From Verrucomicrobiales bacterium (GTDB lineage Bacteria; Verrucomicrobiota; Verrucomicrobiia; Verrucomicrobiales; DEV007), in contig NYVP01000182.1 of assembly GCA_002684575.1 (NCBI GenBank), positions 1 through 5,905 on the forward strand: a stretch of DNA of 5,905 nt, given 5' to 3'. The notes beneath the pieces were generated by a model, which saw only the letters and a list, made by a program, of their open reading frames with translations, ran no database searches and was not told the origin of the DNA. Shown one piece after another: positions 1 to 5,905 of this stretch. Made by a program: the position numbers and the translations under genes. Positions within the stretch are counted from its first letter, which is position 1. The number at the start of each line of letters is the position of its first letter.

Positions 1-156
1 AAATTGAAAACCTTTTATATTTTTTCTGAAAAATATAGCTTCAGTCCATTCTTTCTCTGATGCATCTAACGAAGGATAATTGATTGTTGCATCTCCTCCA
101 TAACTAAATTCACTATGATCTCTTTCACCACAATAAGGACAGTTGATTCTAATCAT
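1..156 (-). CDS. soxD: Sarcosine oxidase delta subunit, partial (3' end beyond left edge)
   Basis: The delta subunit is the small zinc-binding subunit of heterotetrameric (alpha-beta-gamma-delta) sarcosine oxidase, a cytoplasmic enzyme that oxidatively demethylates sarcosine to glycine. The ATG lies at 154-156 and 52 codons are visible before the left edge, with no stop. The N-terminus reads MIRINCPYCGERD, followed by a Phe-Ser-Tyr-Gly-Gly segment and, near residues 34-37, Glu-Lys-Glu-Trp. This is the usual start of the family, which totals roughly 80-110 residues. Cys6 and Cys9 form the CPYCG pair, expected to be half of the zinc site; the remaining His/Cys ligands would lie off the window. 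The start codon directly follows the TAA of soxB (TAAATG, no spacer), and I see no Shine-Dalgarno sequence before it, so translation is probably coupled to soxB. The beta-delta order matches the common soxBDAG arrangement, so soxA and soxG should follow to the left. Confidence 0.9.
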   Translation of the reverse strand, partial: MIRINCPYCGERDHSEFSYGGDATINYPSLDASEKEWTEAIFFRKNIKGFQF

Positions 157-1422
157 TTAACCGTGCAATTTTGGATCAGGTCCTGCGCCACGTTCATCAA
201 TATTGATACCTTTTTCAAATCTTTCTAAATTATGATTTTGCACGTAGTTGTGCGGGCTTTCATTTGCAATTAAGTCGGCAAAATACCAACCTGATGCAGG
301 ACTAGCTTTGAAACCACCATAGTTCCAACCAGCATTTAAATAGAGATTAGATATTGGCGTTTTACAAATAAAAAATGATCCGTCCATTGTCATGTCCATA
401 ACACCTGCCCAATGACGAAGTAATCTTATTCTTCCAAGTGAAGGAAATATTGCCATGGCCGCTTCGGCAACATCTTGAACCATAGGAAGATTTCCTCTTT
501 GAGCATATGATTTATACCAGTCAAGATCACCACCAAACACCATGCTTCCTTTATCTGACTGCGATATATAGAAATGCGCACCACCTACGCCATAAACAAC
601 AACCTGGTCTAGAAGTGGTTTAACAGCCTCAGATACAAATGCTTGTAGTTTATGGGATTCAATTGGCAGGTTGCCTAATTCTGCCATTTGCCATAATACT
701 GAAGTATTGCCTGCAACAGCAAATCCTATTTTCTTTCCTTTTATAATTCCTCTTGAAGTTTGAATACTTTCAATATTTCCATTCTTTCTTGTAAAACCTG
801 TAACTTCACAATTTTGAAGAATGTCTACACCTAATGTATCTGCAGCTCTTGCATAACCCCATGCAACTGCATCGTGTCTTGCATTGCCTGCTCTTTTTTG
901 AACTGCAGCTCCAAGTATTGGAAATCTAGAATTATGATAATTTAAATGCGGAATTTTTTTCTTTAAAGTTTTTAAATCCCAAAGTTCTGCATCAGTTCCA
1001 TGGAGTCGCATAATATTATAAATCCGTGAAACTGAATCTTTAGCACCAGGGCTATGAAATAACGAGACATGAGCTCGTTGGCTAAACATTACATTATAAT
1101 TTAATTCGTGACTTAAATTTTCCCATAACTTTAAAGAATGTTCATAAAATTCGTGGTTGCCTGGCATCATATAATTTGATCTTACAATAGTTGTATTACG
1201 TCCAGCGTTTCCTCCACCAATCCAGCCTTTTTCTAAGACAGCTACATTTTTTATATTATGATTCTTTGCTAAATAATATGCCGTGGCAAGACCGTGTAAA
1301 CCTCCCCCAATTATTACAACATCATAACTACTTTTTGGTTCTGGATCACGCCATTGTCTAGTCCAATAAGACTGACCATTTAAACCGTTTTTAATTACAT
1401 TCCAGGCATTAAATTTTGTCAT
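157..1422 (-). CDS. soxB: Sarcosine oxidase beta subunit (heterotetrameric, FAD/FMN flavoprotein)
   Basis: This is the catalytic flavin subunit that oxidises the N-methyl group of sarcosine (glycine, formaldehyde or methylene-tetrahydrofolate, and H2O2 as products), working with the alpha, gamma and delta subunits in the cytoplasm. The 421-residue length is normal. An N-terminal extension with a Trp-Arg-Asp-Pro-Glu-Pro-Lys segment (residues 24-30) leads into the FAD-binding Rossmann strand YDVVIIGGGLHG (33-44). This is followed by the family signature GGNAGRNTTIVRSNY (70-84). ARHDAVAWGYARAAD (181-195) contains His183, which corresponds to the histidine that carries covalent FMN (His173 in characterised enzymes). 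The C-terminal segment NYGGFKASPASGW (367-379) is also typical of the family. All motifs are intact, so the enzyme should be functional. The start is supported by the family-like N-terminus directly upstream of the Rossmann fold. No clear ribosome-binding site precedes it. It is preceded by a 76-base gap and abuts soxD. Related subunits can act on other N-methyl or cyclic amino acids, so sarcosine as the exact substrate is the likely, not the certain, reading. Confidence 0.95.
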   Translation of the reverse strand: MTKFNAWNVIKNGLNGQSYWTRQWRDPEPKSSYDVVIIGGGLHGLATAYYLAKNHNIKNVAVLEKGWIGGGNAGRNTTIVRSNYMMPGNHEFYEHSLKLWENLSHELNYNVMFSQRAHVSLFHSPGAKDSVSRIYNIMRLHGTDAELWDLKTLKKKIPHLNYHNSRFPILGAAVQKRAGNARHDAVAWGYARAADTLGVDILQNCEVTGFTRKNGNIESIQTSRGIIKGKKIGFAVAGNTSVLWQMAELGNLPIESHKLQAFVSEAVKPLLDQVVVYGVGGAHFYISQSDKGSMVFGGDLDWYKSYAQRGNLPMVQDVAEAAMAIFPSLGRIRLLRHWAGVMDMTMDGSFFICKTPISNLYLNAGWNYGGFKASPASGWYFADLIANESPHNYVQNHNLERFEKGINIDERGAGPDPKLHG

Positions 1423-1498
1423 TTGTTTTATTAATTATTAGAATAGTTGATGAAAGTAAAATGAATTAACTTGCCATGCTAGTGTTATTTAATCACAG
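1423..1498 (-). promoter_or_regulatory. 76-base gap upstream of soxB, possible weak promoter
   Basis: This is the only intergenic stretch longer than three bases in the window; it lies between the proline-racemase-family gene and soxB. On the minus strand it holds TCTAAT (1437-1442), five of six matches to a sigma-70 -10 box, with TTCATT (1460-1465) 17 bases upstream as a poor -35 candidate. If used, transcription would begin only a few bases before the soxB ATG, giving an almost leaderless mRNA. In DNA this AT-rich such matches are common by chance. I see no GC-rich hairpin with a T-run that would act as a terminator for the upstream genes, so read-through from the upstream genes into soxB remains possible. 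No Shine-Dalgarno sequence is visible before soxB. Confidence 0.2.
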
Positions 1499-2524
1499 TT
1501 AACTTGATGAATCTGGCCATGTGTCATTTAATCTATAACCTTCTGGAAAAGGATCATCCTTATCGATATATAAACTTTGTTTTCCAGTAATAAATGCACT
1601 ACCTGTTATTTTTGGAATAATACAATTTTTGTTATTAATTTTAATTTCCTTTTCAATACTTGCTTTAAATGAAGATCCTATAATAGACTTTGATATAAAT
1701 TCTTCATTTATTTGTATTTCATTTTTTTCTTTCATTACTGCTAATCTTGCTGAAGTGCCTGTACCACAGGGTGAACGATCAAGTTTCCCAGGTCGTATAA
1801 CAACTGTATTTAATCCTGTAAGTAATGATTGATTATTTTTTTTTAAGGGTTCAATAAATTGGCAAAAGGAAAGATAGTCTAATCCTTTAATAGTAGGATG
1901 TTCAAATCCTATAGATGCGTTTGCTTCTTTCAATAATTCTTTAGCAACATTTACAAATTTATTTGCATTCTTTGGTTCAATTTTAAGATTAAAATCGCTA
2001 GCATTACAAATTAAAAAACTGTCACCACCAAAAGCAGTACTTACTTTAATTGTACCATAATTTTTAGTCTTTAAATCTACATCTATTTTATCTGCAAAGC
2101 AGGCAAGATTAGTTAAAGTGACACTTTTAACTTTCTTATTTTCACAATCAGCAACAACTTTTATTAAACCACCGGGAGCTTCAAGTGTAAGCATGGTTTT
2201 AGGATATTTCATTTGAACAATATTTTTTTCTAATAAGACTGTCGTTACACAAATTGCATTTGATCCGCTCATTGGAGGATTATCTTCTGGTTCCATGATT
2301 ACAAATCCAGCATCTGCATTTTTATTTGAAGGTTCTAAAATAATATTACAATGTTTAAAGACCCCTCCCCGAGGTTCATTTAAAAAAAAATTTCTCCATT
2401 TTTTATCTAAAAAAAGTTTTTTAGAAGCTTCCTCAGGTGAATTAAACTTCAAGCCTTTAATTCCAGTTACGACATCCCCAATTTCACCACAGCAATGTGT
2501 GTTAAATACTGTGATTTCATCCAT
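1499..2524 (-). CDS. Proline racemase / hydroxyproline 2-epimerase family protein (Ser/Cys type)
   Basis: This 341-residue cytoplasmic protein has the cofactor-independent proline racemase fold, in which two residues on opposite faces of the substrate exchange the alpha proton. Visible family features are the N-terminal Thr-His-Cys-Cys-Gly-Glu (9-14), NEPRGG (49-54), DAGFVIMEPEDNPP (71-84), the first catalytic motif MSGSNAIC (85-92), LEAPGGL (114-120), and the second catalytic motif DRSPCGTGTSARLAVM (249-264). The C-terminal PFPEGYRLNDTWPD (325-338) is also typical. The first catalytic position is Ser86, where true proline racemases have Cys; the second is Cys253. Ser/Cys pairs are known from hydroxyproline epimerases, whereas the trans-3-hydroxyproline dehydratases carry Thr at the second position. 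I therefore favour an epimerase of hydroxyproline or a similar amino acid over proline racemase, and consider dehydratase less likely. The ATG overlaps the end of the M24 gene by 8 bases (ATGGATGA), implying coupled translation. Substrate assignment is tentative; family assignment is firm. Confidence 0.88.
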   Translation of the reverse strand: MDEITVFNTHCCGEIGDVVTGIKGLKFNSPEEASKKLFLDKKWRNFFLNEPRGGVFKHCNIILEPSNKNADAGFVIMEPEDNPPMSGSNAICVTTVLLEKNIVQMKYPKTMLTLEAPGGLIKVVADCENKKVKSVTLTNLACFADKIDVDLKTKNYGTIKVSTAFGGDSFLICNASDFNLKIEPKNANKFVNVAKELLKEANASIGFEHPTIKGLDYLSFCQFIEPLKKNNQSLLTGLNTVVIRPGKLDRSPCGTGTSARLAVMKEKNEIQINEEFISKSIIGSSFKASIEKEIKINNKNCIIPKITGSAFITGKQSLYIDKDDPFPEGYRLNDTWPDSSS

Positions 2525-3674
2525 GTGGAATTATTAGGTCATCAATATTTTTAGAATGATGTGTAATTTGTTCGTATCCATCTTTTGTTATTATAAAACT
2601 ATCACCAACTTGTGATCTAAAATTATTTGCACTTGCCCCGCCATCAACGGCAAATACCATTCCAGGCTCCAGTACTGTTTTATTACCAACTACTAATTGT
2701 GGTTCCTCTAAAAAGCTAAAGCCTGTACCTCTTCCACATCGAAATGTAGGATAAGGGTATCCCTCAGACTGTATAGTATCTGCATAAGCAGCATGAACTT
2801 CTTCAGCTGTTACTCCAGGGCCAAGAATTTCAAGAGCAGCTTTTTGAGATTTAACTGCAGTCTCAAAAGCTTTTATTTGTTCATCGGATTGAATTTCTTC
2901 TACCCAAAATATTCTGTCAAAACCTAATTTAAACCTATGGAAATTTGTAGAACCACAATAACATACGAATACGGGATCACCTTTTTTTATAATTTTGGTT
3001 GAAGCACGATGGTGAGTTTTAGGTAAATCATGACCCGATGTCATAACAGGTAAAAAGTGAATATTTGGAGACATATTAATATTATCAGGATAAAATTCTT
3101 TTAAAAGATCTGCAGCTTTTCTTGTTCCAGCTTGTGATTGTGCAAGTGCAACCTCATACTCAGGAACATTATGGCCAATTGTTTTTTTTGCTGCCTCCAT
3201 CATAGCCATACCAACTTCGCCGGCATGACGAGCTATATTCAATTCATGATTAGATTTAATCATTCTTATATTATCTATTAATTTGGTTAAATCCCCAGGA
3301 TGGTCTTGAAGTAATTCGTCTAAATAACTCTTAACCATTGGGTTAATTTTAAATTTTTCAATAAAAATATTTTTATGCTGATTGATGATTTGAGGTAATA
3401 ATTCTCTCCATTCATTTCCAATACCATCATTCCATGTTTCAACCATATCTACAGGACAAGATTCTGGTACTAATAAAACATCAAGAAGAGGTGTTATTAA
3501 ATAAGTTTTATGATCATTTGAAACAACTAATAATGTTGGTCGATAAAAATCCATATGAAGGAAGTCATGGTATCCTGTGAAATAATATATCGAGTCATCA
3601 TCAGTTATAATTGAGAGATCAATATTGTTCTCAGACATTTTTTTCTTTAGTTTATTTAAGTTTTCAGAAAACAT
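2517..3674 (-). CDS. M24 (creatinase/aminopeptidase P) fold hydrolase with degenerate metal site
   Basis: This 385-residue protein has a creatinase-like N-terminal domain (about 1-140, with a Tyr-Phe-Thr-Gly-Tyr segment at 31-35) and a C-terminal 'pita-bread' domain (about 142-372). His221 lies 11 residues before Gly232-Asp233, the spacing of the conserved His in aminopeptidase P (His243) and creatinase (His232). The five metal ligands of M24 peptidases seem to be absent. The DxG aspartate falls in VCYCG (237-241). The second aspartate is replaced in LGFDRIF (250-256). The GHG histidine is Arg315 in CGRGTG. The EPG glutamate is Asp344 in VDGG, and the final glutamate is Gly357 in QVGDS. Metal-free members of this fold, such as creatinase, cleave C-N bonds of small amidines or amides rather than peptides; ectoine hydrolase is another small-molecule M24 enzyme. 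With sarcosine oxidase in the same cluster, a creatinase-like or ectoine-hydrolase-like reaction is attractive, but this is inference. The ATG directly follows the M20 stop (TAAATG). It would probably be labelled 'Xaa-Pro aminopeptidase' automatically, which the active site argues against. Confidence 0.85.
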   Translation of the reverse strand: MFSENLNKLKKKMSENNIDLSIITDDDSIYYFTGYHDFLHMDFYRPTLLVVSNDHKTYLITPLLDVLLVPESCPVDMVETWNDGIGNEWRELLPQIINQHKNIFIEKFKINPMVKSYLDELLQDHPGDLTKLIDNIRMIKSNHELNIARHAGEVGMAMMEAAKKTIGHNVPEYEVALAQSQAGTRKAADLLKEFYPDNINMSPNIHFLPVMTSGHDLPKTHHRASTKIIKKGDPVFVCYCGSTNFHRFKLGFDRIFWVEEIQSDEQIKAFETAVKSQKAALEILGPGVTAEEVHAAYADTIQSEGYPYPTFRCGRGTGFSFLEEPQLVVGNKTVLEPGMVFAVDGGASANNFRSQVGDSFIITKDGYEQITHHSKNIDDLIIPHG

Positions 3675-4829
3675 TTATTTTAATTGTTGTTCTACCAATT
3701 CAGTCCAATATGAAGAACCTATGACTAATAATTCGTCATTAAAATCATAATTATCAGCATGTAAAGGTCTGGAATGCTGCTCTGATGTTCCATTACCCAT
3801 TAAAACAAAGCAGCCAGGTTTTTCATTTGCCATAACAGAAAAATCTTCTGAGAATAAACGTGGTTCTATATTACCATTACATTTATCACTACCAAGTAAA
3901 GAAACTGCAGCTTTTGTTGCAGACTCAGTTTGATTTTTTGAATTAAAAGTTACAGGACAGGCTGTTTCATATTTAACACTACCATTAACACCATGTGCAT
4001 TGCAAATCCCTTCGACAATTTGTAACATTTTTGAAGCAATCTTTTCATTTGTTTCTTTTGATAAAGCTCTCGCGTCACCAGTCATTTTTACCATACCTGG
4101 CAGAACATTTTTTTTACCATCGGTTATAAATTCGGTAATAGACACTATACCATTGTCTGCTGGATTTAATTTCCTAGACACTATCGATTGAAGTGCTACA
4201 GCTATTTGAGAACCAACAGTTATTGCATCTACCCCCATATGAGGTAATGCGGCGTGCCCACCTTTAGTTTTTATTTCAATTTCAAATAAATTTTCGCTGG
4301 CTGTAATAGCTCCATTTCTTGTACCAAATGTTCCAATTTCCATGTTAGGAATATTGTGCATAGCGTAAACTTCATCAATGTTAAATTTATCAAACAATCC
4401 TTCATCTATCATTGTTCTTGCACCGAATGTATTCTCTTCATCAGGTTGAAAAATAAAATATACCGTACCGTTAAAGTTACCTTTTTCTGATAAATATTTT
4501 GCTGCACCTAATAACATTGTTGTGTGACCGTCATGTCCACATGCATGCATTCTGTTATCAAACTTGGACTTATAACTAAACTTATTAGTTTCATGTATAG
4601 GAAGAGCATCCATGTCAGCTCTTATACCTATTGATTTTGAACTATTTCCTTTTTTTAAAATTCCAACTACTCCAGTTCTGGCAATACCAGAATGAACTTC
4701 TATTCCAAACTCTTTTAGAAGTGTTGACACTTTTGCTGCAGCATACTCTTCTTCAAAACTTAATTGTGGGTGCATATGAAGATCATGACGCCATTCTACT
4801 AATTGGTTATGTAATGACTGAGTTTTCAT
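3675..4829 (-). CDS. M20D amidohydrolase (hippurate hydrolase / IAA-amino acid hydrolase family)
   Basis: This 384-residue metal-dependent cytoplasmic amidohydrolase belongs to the group that cleaves N-acyl or N-aryl-acyl amino acids (hippurate, N-acetyl-diaminopimelate, indoleacetyl-amino acids). Visible motifs in order are RHDLHMHPQLSFEE (14-27), RADMDALPI (70-78), HACGHDGHTTMLLGAA (95-110), FQPDEE (127-132), MHN (157-159), GGHAALPH (190-197, start of the dimerisation domain), and LHADNYDFND (356-365). Predicted metal ligands are Cys97, His99, Glu132, His158 and His357, with Glu131 as catalytic base; all are present, so it should be active. Its length is typical. The motif is PDEE rather than the commoner PAEE, a minor change. 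The start lies 3 bases after the TAG of the PLP-enzyme gene. The only ribosome-binding-like bases, AGG, sit within that junction and too close to the ATG to be convincing. The substrate is unknown; in context it would release an amino acid or imino acid for the neighbouring enzymes. Confidence 0.9.
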   Translation of the reverse strand: MKTQSLHNQLVEWRHDLHMHPQLSFEEEYAAAKVSTLLKEFGIEVHSGIARTGVVGILKKGNSSKSIGIRADMDALPIHETNKFSYKSKFDNRMHACGHDGHTTMLLGAAKYLSEKGNFNGTVYFIFQPDEENTFGARTMIDEGLFDKFNIDEVYAMHNIPNMEIGTFGTRNGAITASENLFEIEIKTKGGHAALPHMGVDAITVGSQIAVALQSIVSRKLNPADNGIVSITEFITDGKKNVLPGMVKMTGDARALSKETNEKIASKMLQIVEGICNAHGVNGSVKYETACPVTFNSKNQTESATKAAVSLLGSDKCNGNIEPRLFSEDFSVMANEKPGCFVLMGNGTSEQHSRPLHADNYDFNDELLVIGSSYWTELVEQQLK

Positions 4830-4832
4830 AAC

Positions 4833-5905
4833 CTACATATTATTAAATTCTTTAATCTTATTGTCTAGAGAAAGCATATATTCATAATGTGAATTCCAAA
4901 ATTTTTGATCTTTTCTTTTTTCAAATTCTTCAAGACTTACACCTTGTTGCTCTACCCAAGTAAAGTACCCTAAATTAAATATTCTTTTCTTGTCCATGTA
5001 AGAAAGTTCTAGCATATTATCAGTAGATATTCCTGATAAGTGTTTTCCAAATAGTTCAGCACAAACTATTTCATCATAATTATTTTTAAAATCAGCAATG
5101 GTCTTGTTCAACTCTGACATGTATAAATCTGCACCATCTGTAGCGACCGTTATAATTGCGTCATCACTATTTAAATCCATATATTTAGCTAGTTTTATTG
5201 ATGCCAATATATTTGCTATTGCTGAGAAACCAAATTCAGGAAGTCGAGAAACAAAATCAGGGTCAAAATTTTTTTTCTCAATTAAAAAATTTTTTCCTAT
5301 TTCAGTATTAAAAATCATATTTAGATTATTGGTAGCTTGATCAGAAACATCTACGACAAAATCTGTATTCATTACATTATGAATAAGGGGGACATGTTTG
5401 TCTCCAATTCCTTGTATATTATGTTCACCATAACCTCCATGAAGCAATGTTGGACACTCCAAAGCTTCAACAACTGCAATCTTCGTCTGTAATTTATCTT
5501 TAAGATAATCTCCTGCTGCTAGAGTACCACTTGATCCTGAAGCACTTACGTAAAACCTAGGAGTTAAATTACTGTTACCTTTAACTTTAAGAAATGATTT
5601 TTCAAAAGATGGACCAGTTACAGAGCGATGAATACCATAATTATAATACTCATCAAATTGATTTATAATATCGTTTTGACTATCTTTTTTTAGTTCATTA
5701 CAGGCATCATAGATTTCTTTAACATTACTCTCTGTTCCTTTCGTCTTTATAATGTTTTTTTTATCTTCGACCCAATTATTCAACCATTCAAATCTCTCAT
5801 TACTCATCCCTTCAGGAAGTATTGCAATACTATTAAGTCCCATGATACGAGATATTGCTACTCCACCTCTGCAATAATTTCCTGTTGAAGGCCAAACTGC
5901 TTTAT
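4833..5905 (-). CDS. Fold-type II PLP-dependent enzyme, cysteine synthase/threonine dehydratase-like, partial (5' end beyond right edge)
   Basis: The frame stays open to the right edge, giving 356 visible residues; the first in-window ATG (5841-5843) is internal, because family sequence continues upstream of it. That upstream part contains PSTGNYCRGGVAIS, in which Ser-Thr-Gly-Asn (5877-5888) is the substrate/PLP-contacting loop of the cysteine synthase superfamily. Further on, SGSSGT (5523-5540) is the position of the glycine-rich loop that holds the PLP phosphate, and a Cys-Pro...GGYGEHNIQGIG segment (5403-5456) resembles the conserved region of O-acetylserine sulfhydrylase and cystathionine beta-synthase. 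The catalytic Schiff-base lysine should lie in the missing N-terminus. Such enzymes catalyse beta-elimination or beta-replacement on amino acids such as serine, threonine, cysteine or diaminopropionate. This one has an unusually long C-terminal part (about 110 residues after the ATDGADLY segment near 5119-5142). The exact reaction cannot be assigned. It is the first visible gene of the cluster and is followed three bases later by the M20 gene. Confidence 0.85.
   Translation of the reverse strand, partial: KAVWPSTGNYCRGGVAISRIMGLNSIAILPEGMSNERFEWLNNWVEDKKNIIKTKGTESNVKEIYDACNELKKDSQNDIINQFDEYYNYGIHRSVTGPSFEKSFLKVKGNSNLTPRFYVSASGSSGTLAAGDYLKDKLQTKIAVVEALECPTLLHGGYGEHNIQGIGDKHVPLIHNVMNTDFVVDVSDQATNNLNMIFNTEIGKNFLIEKKNFDPDFVSRLPEFGFSAIANILASIKLAKYMDLNSDDAIITVATDGADLYMSELNKTIADFKNNYDEIVCAELFGKHLSGISTDNMLELSYMDKKRIFNLGYFTWVEQQGVSLEEFEKRKDQKFWNSHYEYMLSLDNKIKEFNNM

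Noticed and set aside
1629..1832. Plus-strand open frame of 67 codons inside the epimerase-family gene
   Set aside because: It is antisense to a strongly conserved coding region including the second catalytic motif, has no family features and no ribosome-binding site, and is a shadow of the minus-strand gene.
1826..2390. Nine-base homopolymer runs (T at 1826-1834, A at 2382-2390) as possible programmed frameshift sites
   Set aside because: The minus-strand reading frame passes through both runs with family-like sequence on each side (for example Asn-Phe-Phe-Leu-Asn-Glu-Pro-Arg), so no frameshift is needed; such runs are expected in AT-rich DNA.
2517..3674. Annotation of the M24 protein as Xaa-Pro aminopeptidase or prolidase
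   Set aside because: The five metal-binding residues required for that activity are not present at the expected motif positions.
4000..5340. Plus-strand open frames at 4000-4191, 4631-4831 and 5098-5340
   Set aside because: All lie antisense within the M20 and PLP-enzyme genes, whose motifs are conserved on the minus strand; the apparent hydrophobic character follows from AT-rich antisense codons, not a membrane protein.
1..5905. CRISPR arrays, tRNA/rRNA genes, insertion sequences, attachment sites or long repeats
   Set aside because: The window is almost fully occupied by continuous protein-coding sequence; no spaced direct repeats, terminal inverted repeats, transposase or integrase motifs, or tRNA-like cloverleaf were seen.

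Overview
The window holds six genes, all on the minus strand, packed into what looks like one catabolic operon or two abutting ones. The DNA is strongly AT-rich (by eye about two thirds A+T), lysine, isoleucine and asparagine codons are abundant, and intergenic space is almost absent. Heterotetrameric sarcosine oxidase genes together with this streamlined style suggest a small-genome marine alphaproteobacterium, for example SAR11 or a similar lineage. That placement is inference from style and gene content; the window contains no marker gene.

Read in the direction of transcription (right to left), the genes are as follows. First is a fold-type II PLP-dependent lyase/synthase-like enzyme whose N-terminus lies beyond the right edge (4833-5905). 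Three bases later comes an M20D amidohydrolase (3675-4829). Directly abutting it is an M24 'creatinase/aminopeptidase P' fold protein whose metal-binding residues all appear to be replaced (2517-3674). Overlapping that by 8 bases is a proline racemase/hydroxyproline epimerase family protein with a Ser/Cys catalytic pair (1499-2524). After the only gap in the window (76 bases, 1423-1498) come soxB, the sarcosine oxidase beta subunit (157-1422), and directly abutting it soxD, the delta subunit (1-156), which runs off the left edge. soxA and soxG would be expected further left.

Together the genes encode two hydrolases of C-N bonds, a proline/hydroxyproline-type isomerase, an amino-acid PLP enzyme and an N-methyl-amino-acid oxidase. 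The simplest reading is a pathway that strips a conjugated or N-methylated amino acid or imino acid (a creatine-, ectoine-, hydroxyproline- or N-acyl-amino-acid-like nutrient) and feeds the products to sarcosine oxidase and central metabolism. The metal-free M24 protein is the most unusual part, because the best known metal-independent member of that fold, creatinase, produces sarcosine, the substrate of the enzyme encoded next door. The actual substrate cannot be read from the sequence. No RNA genes, mobile elements, repeats or CRISPR arrays were seen, and the plus strand carries no convincing gene.
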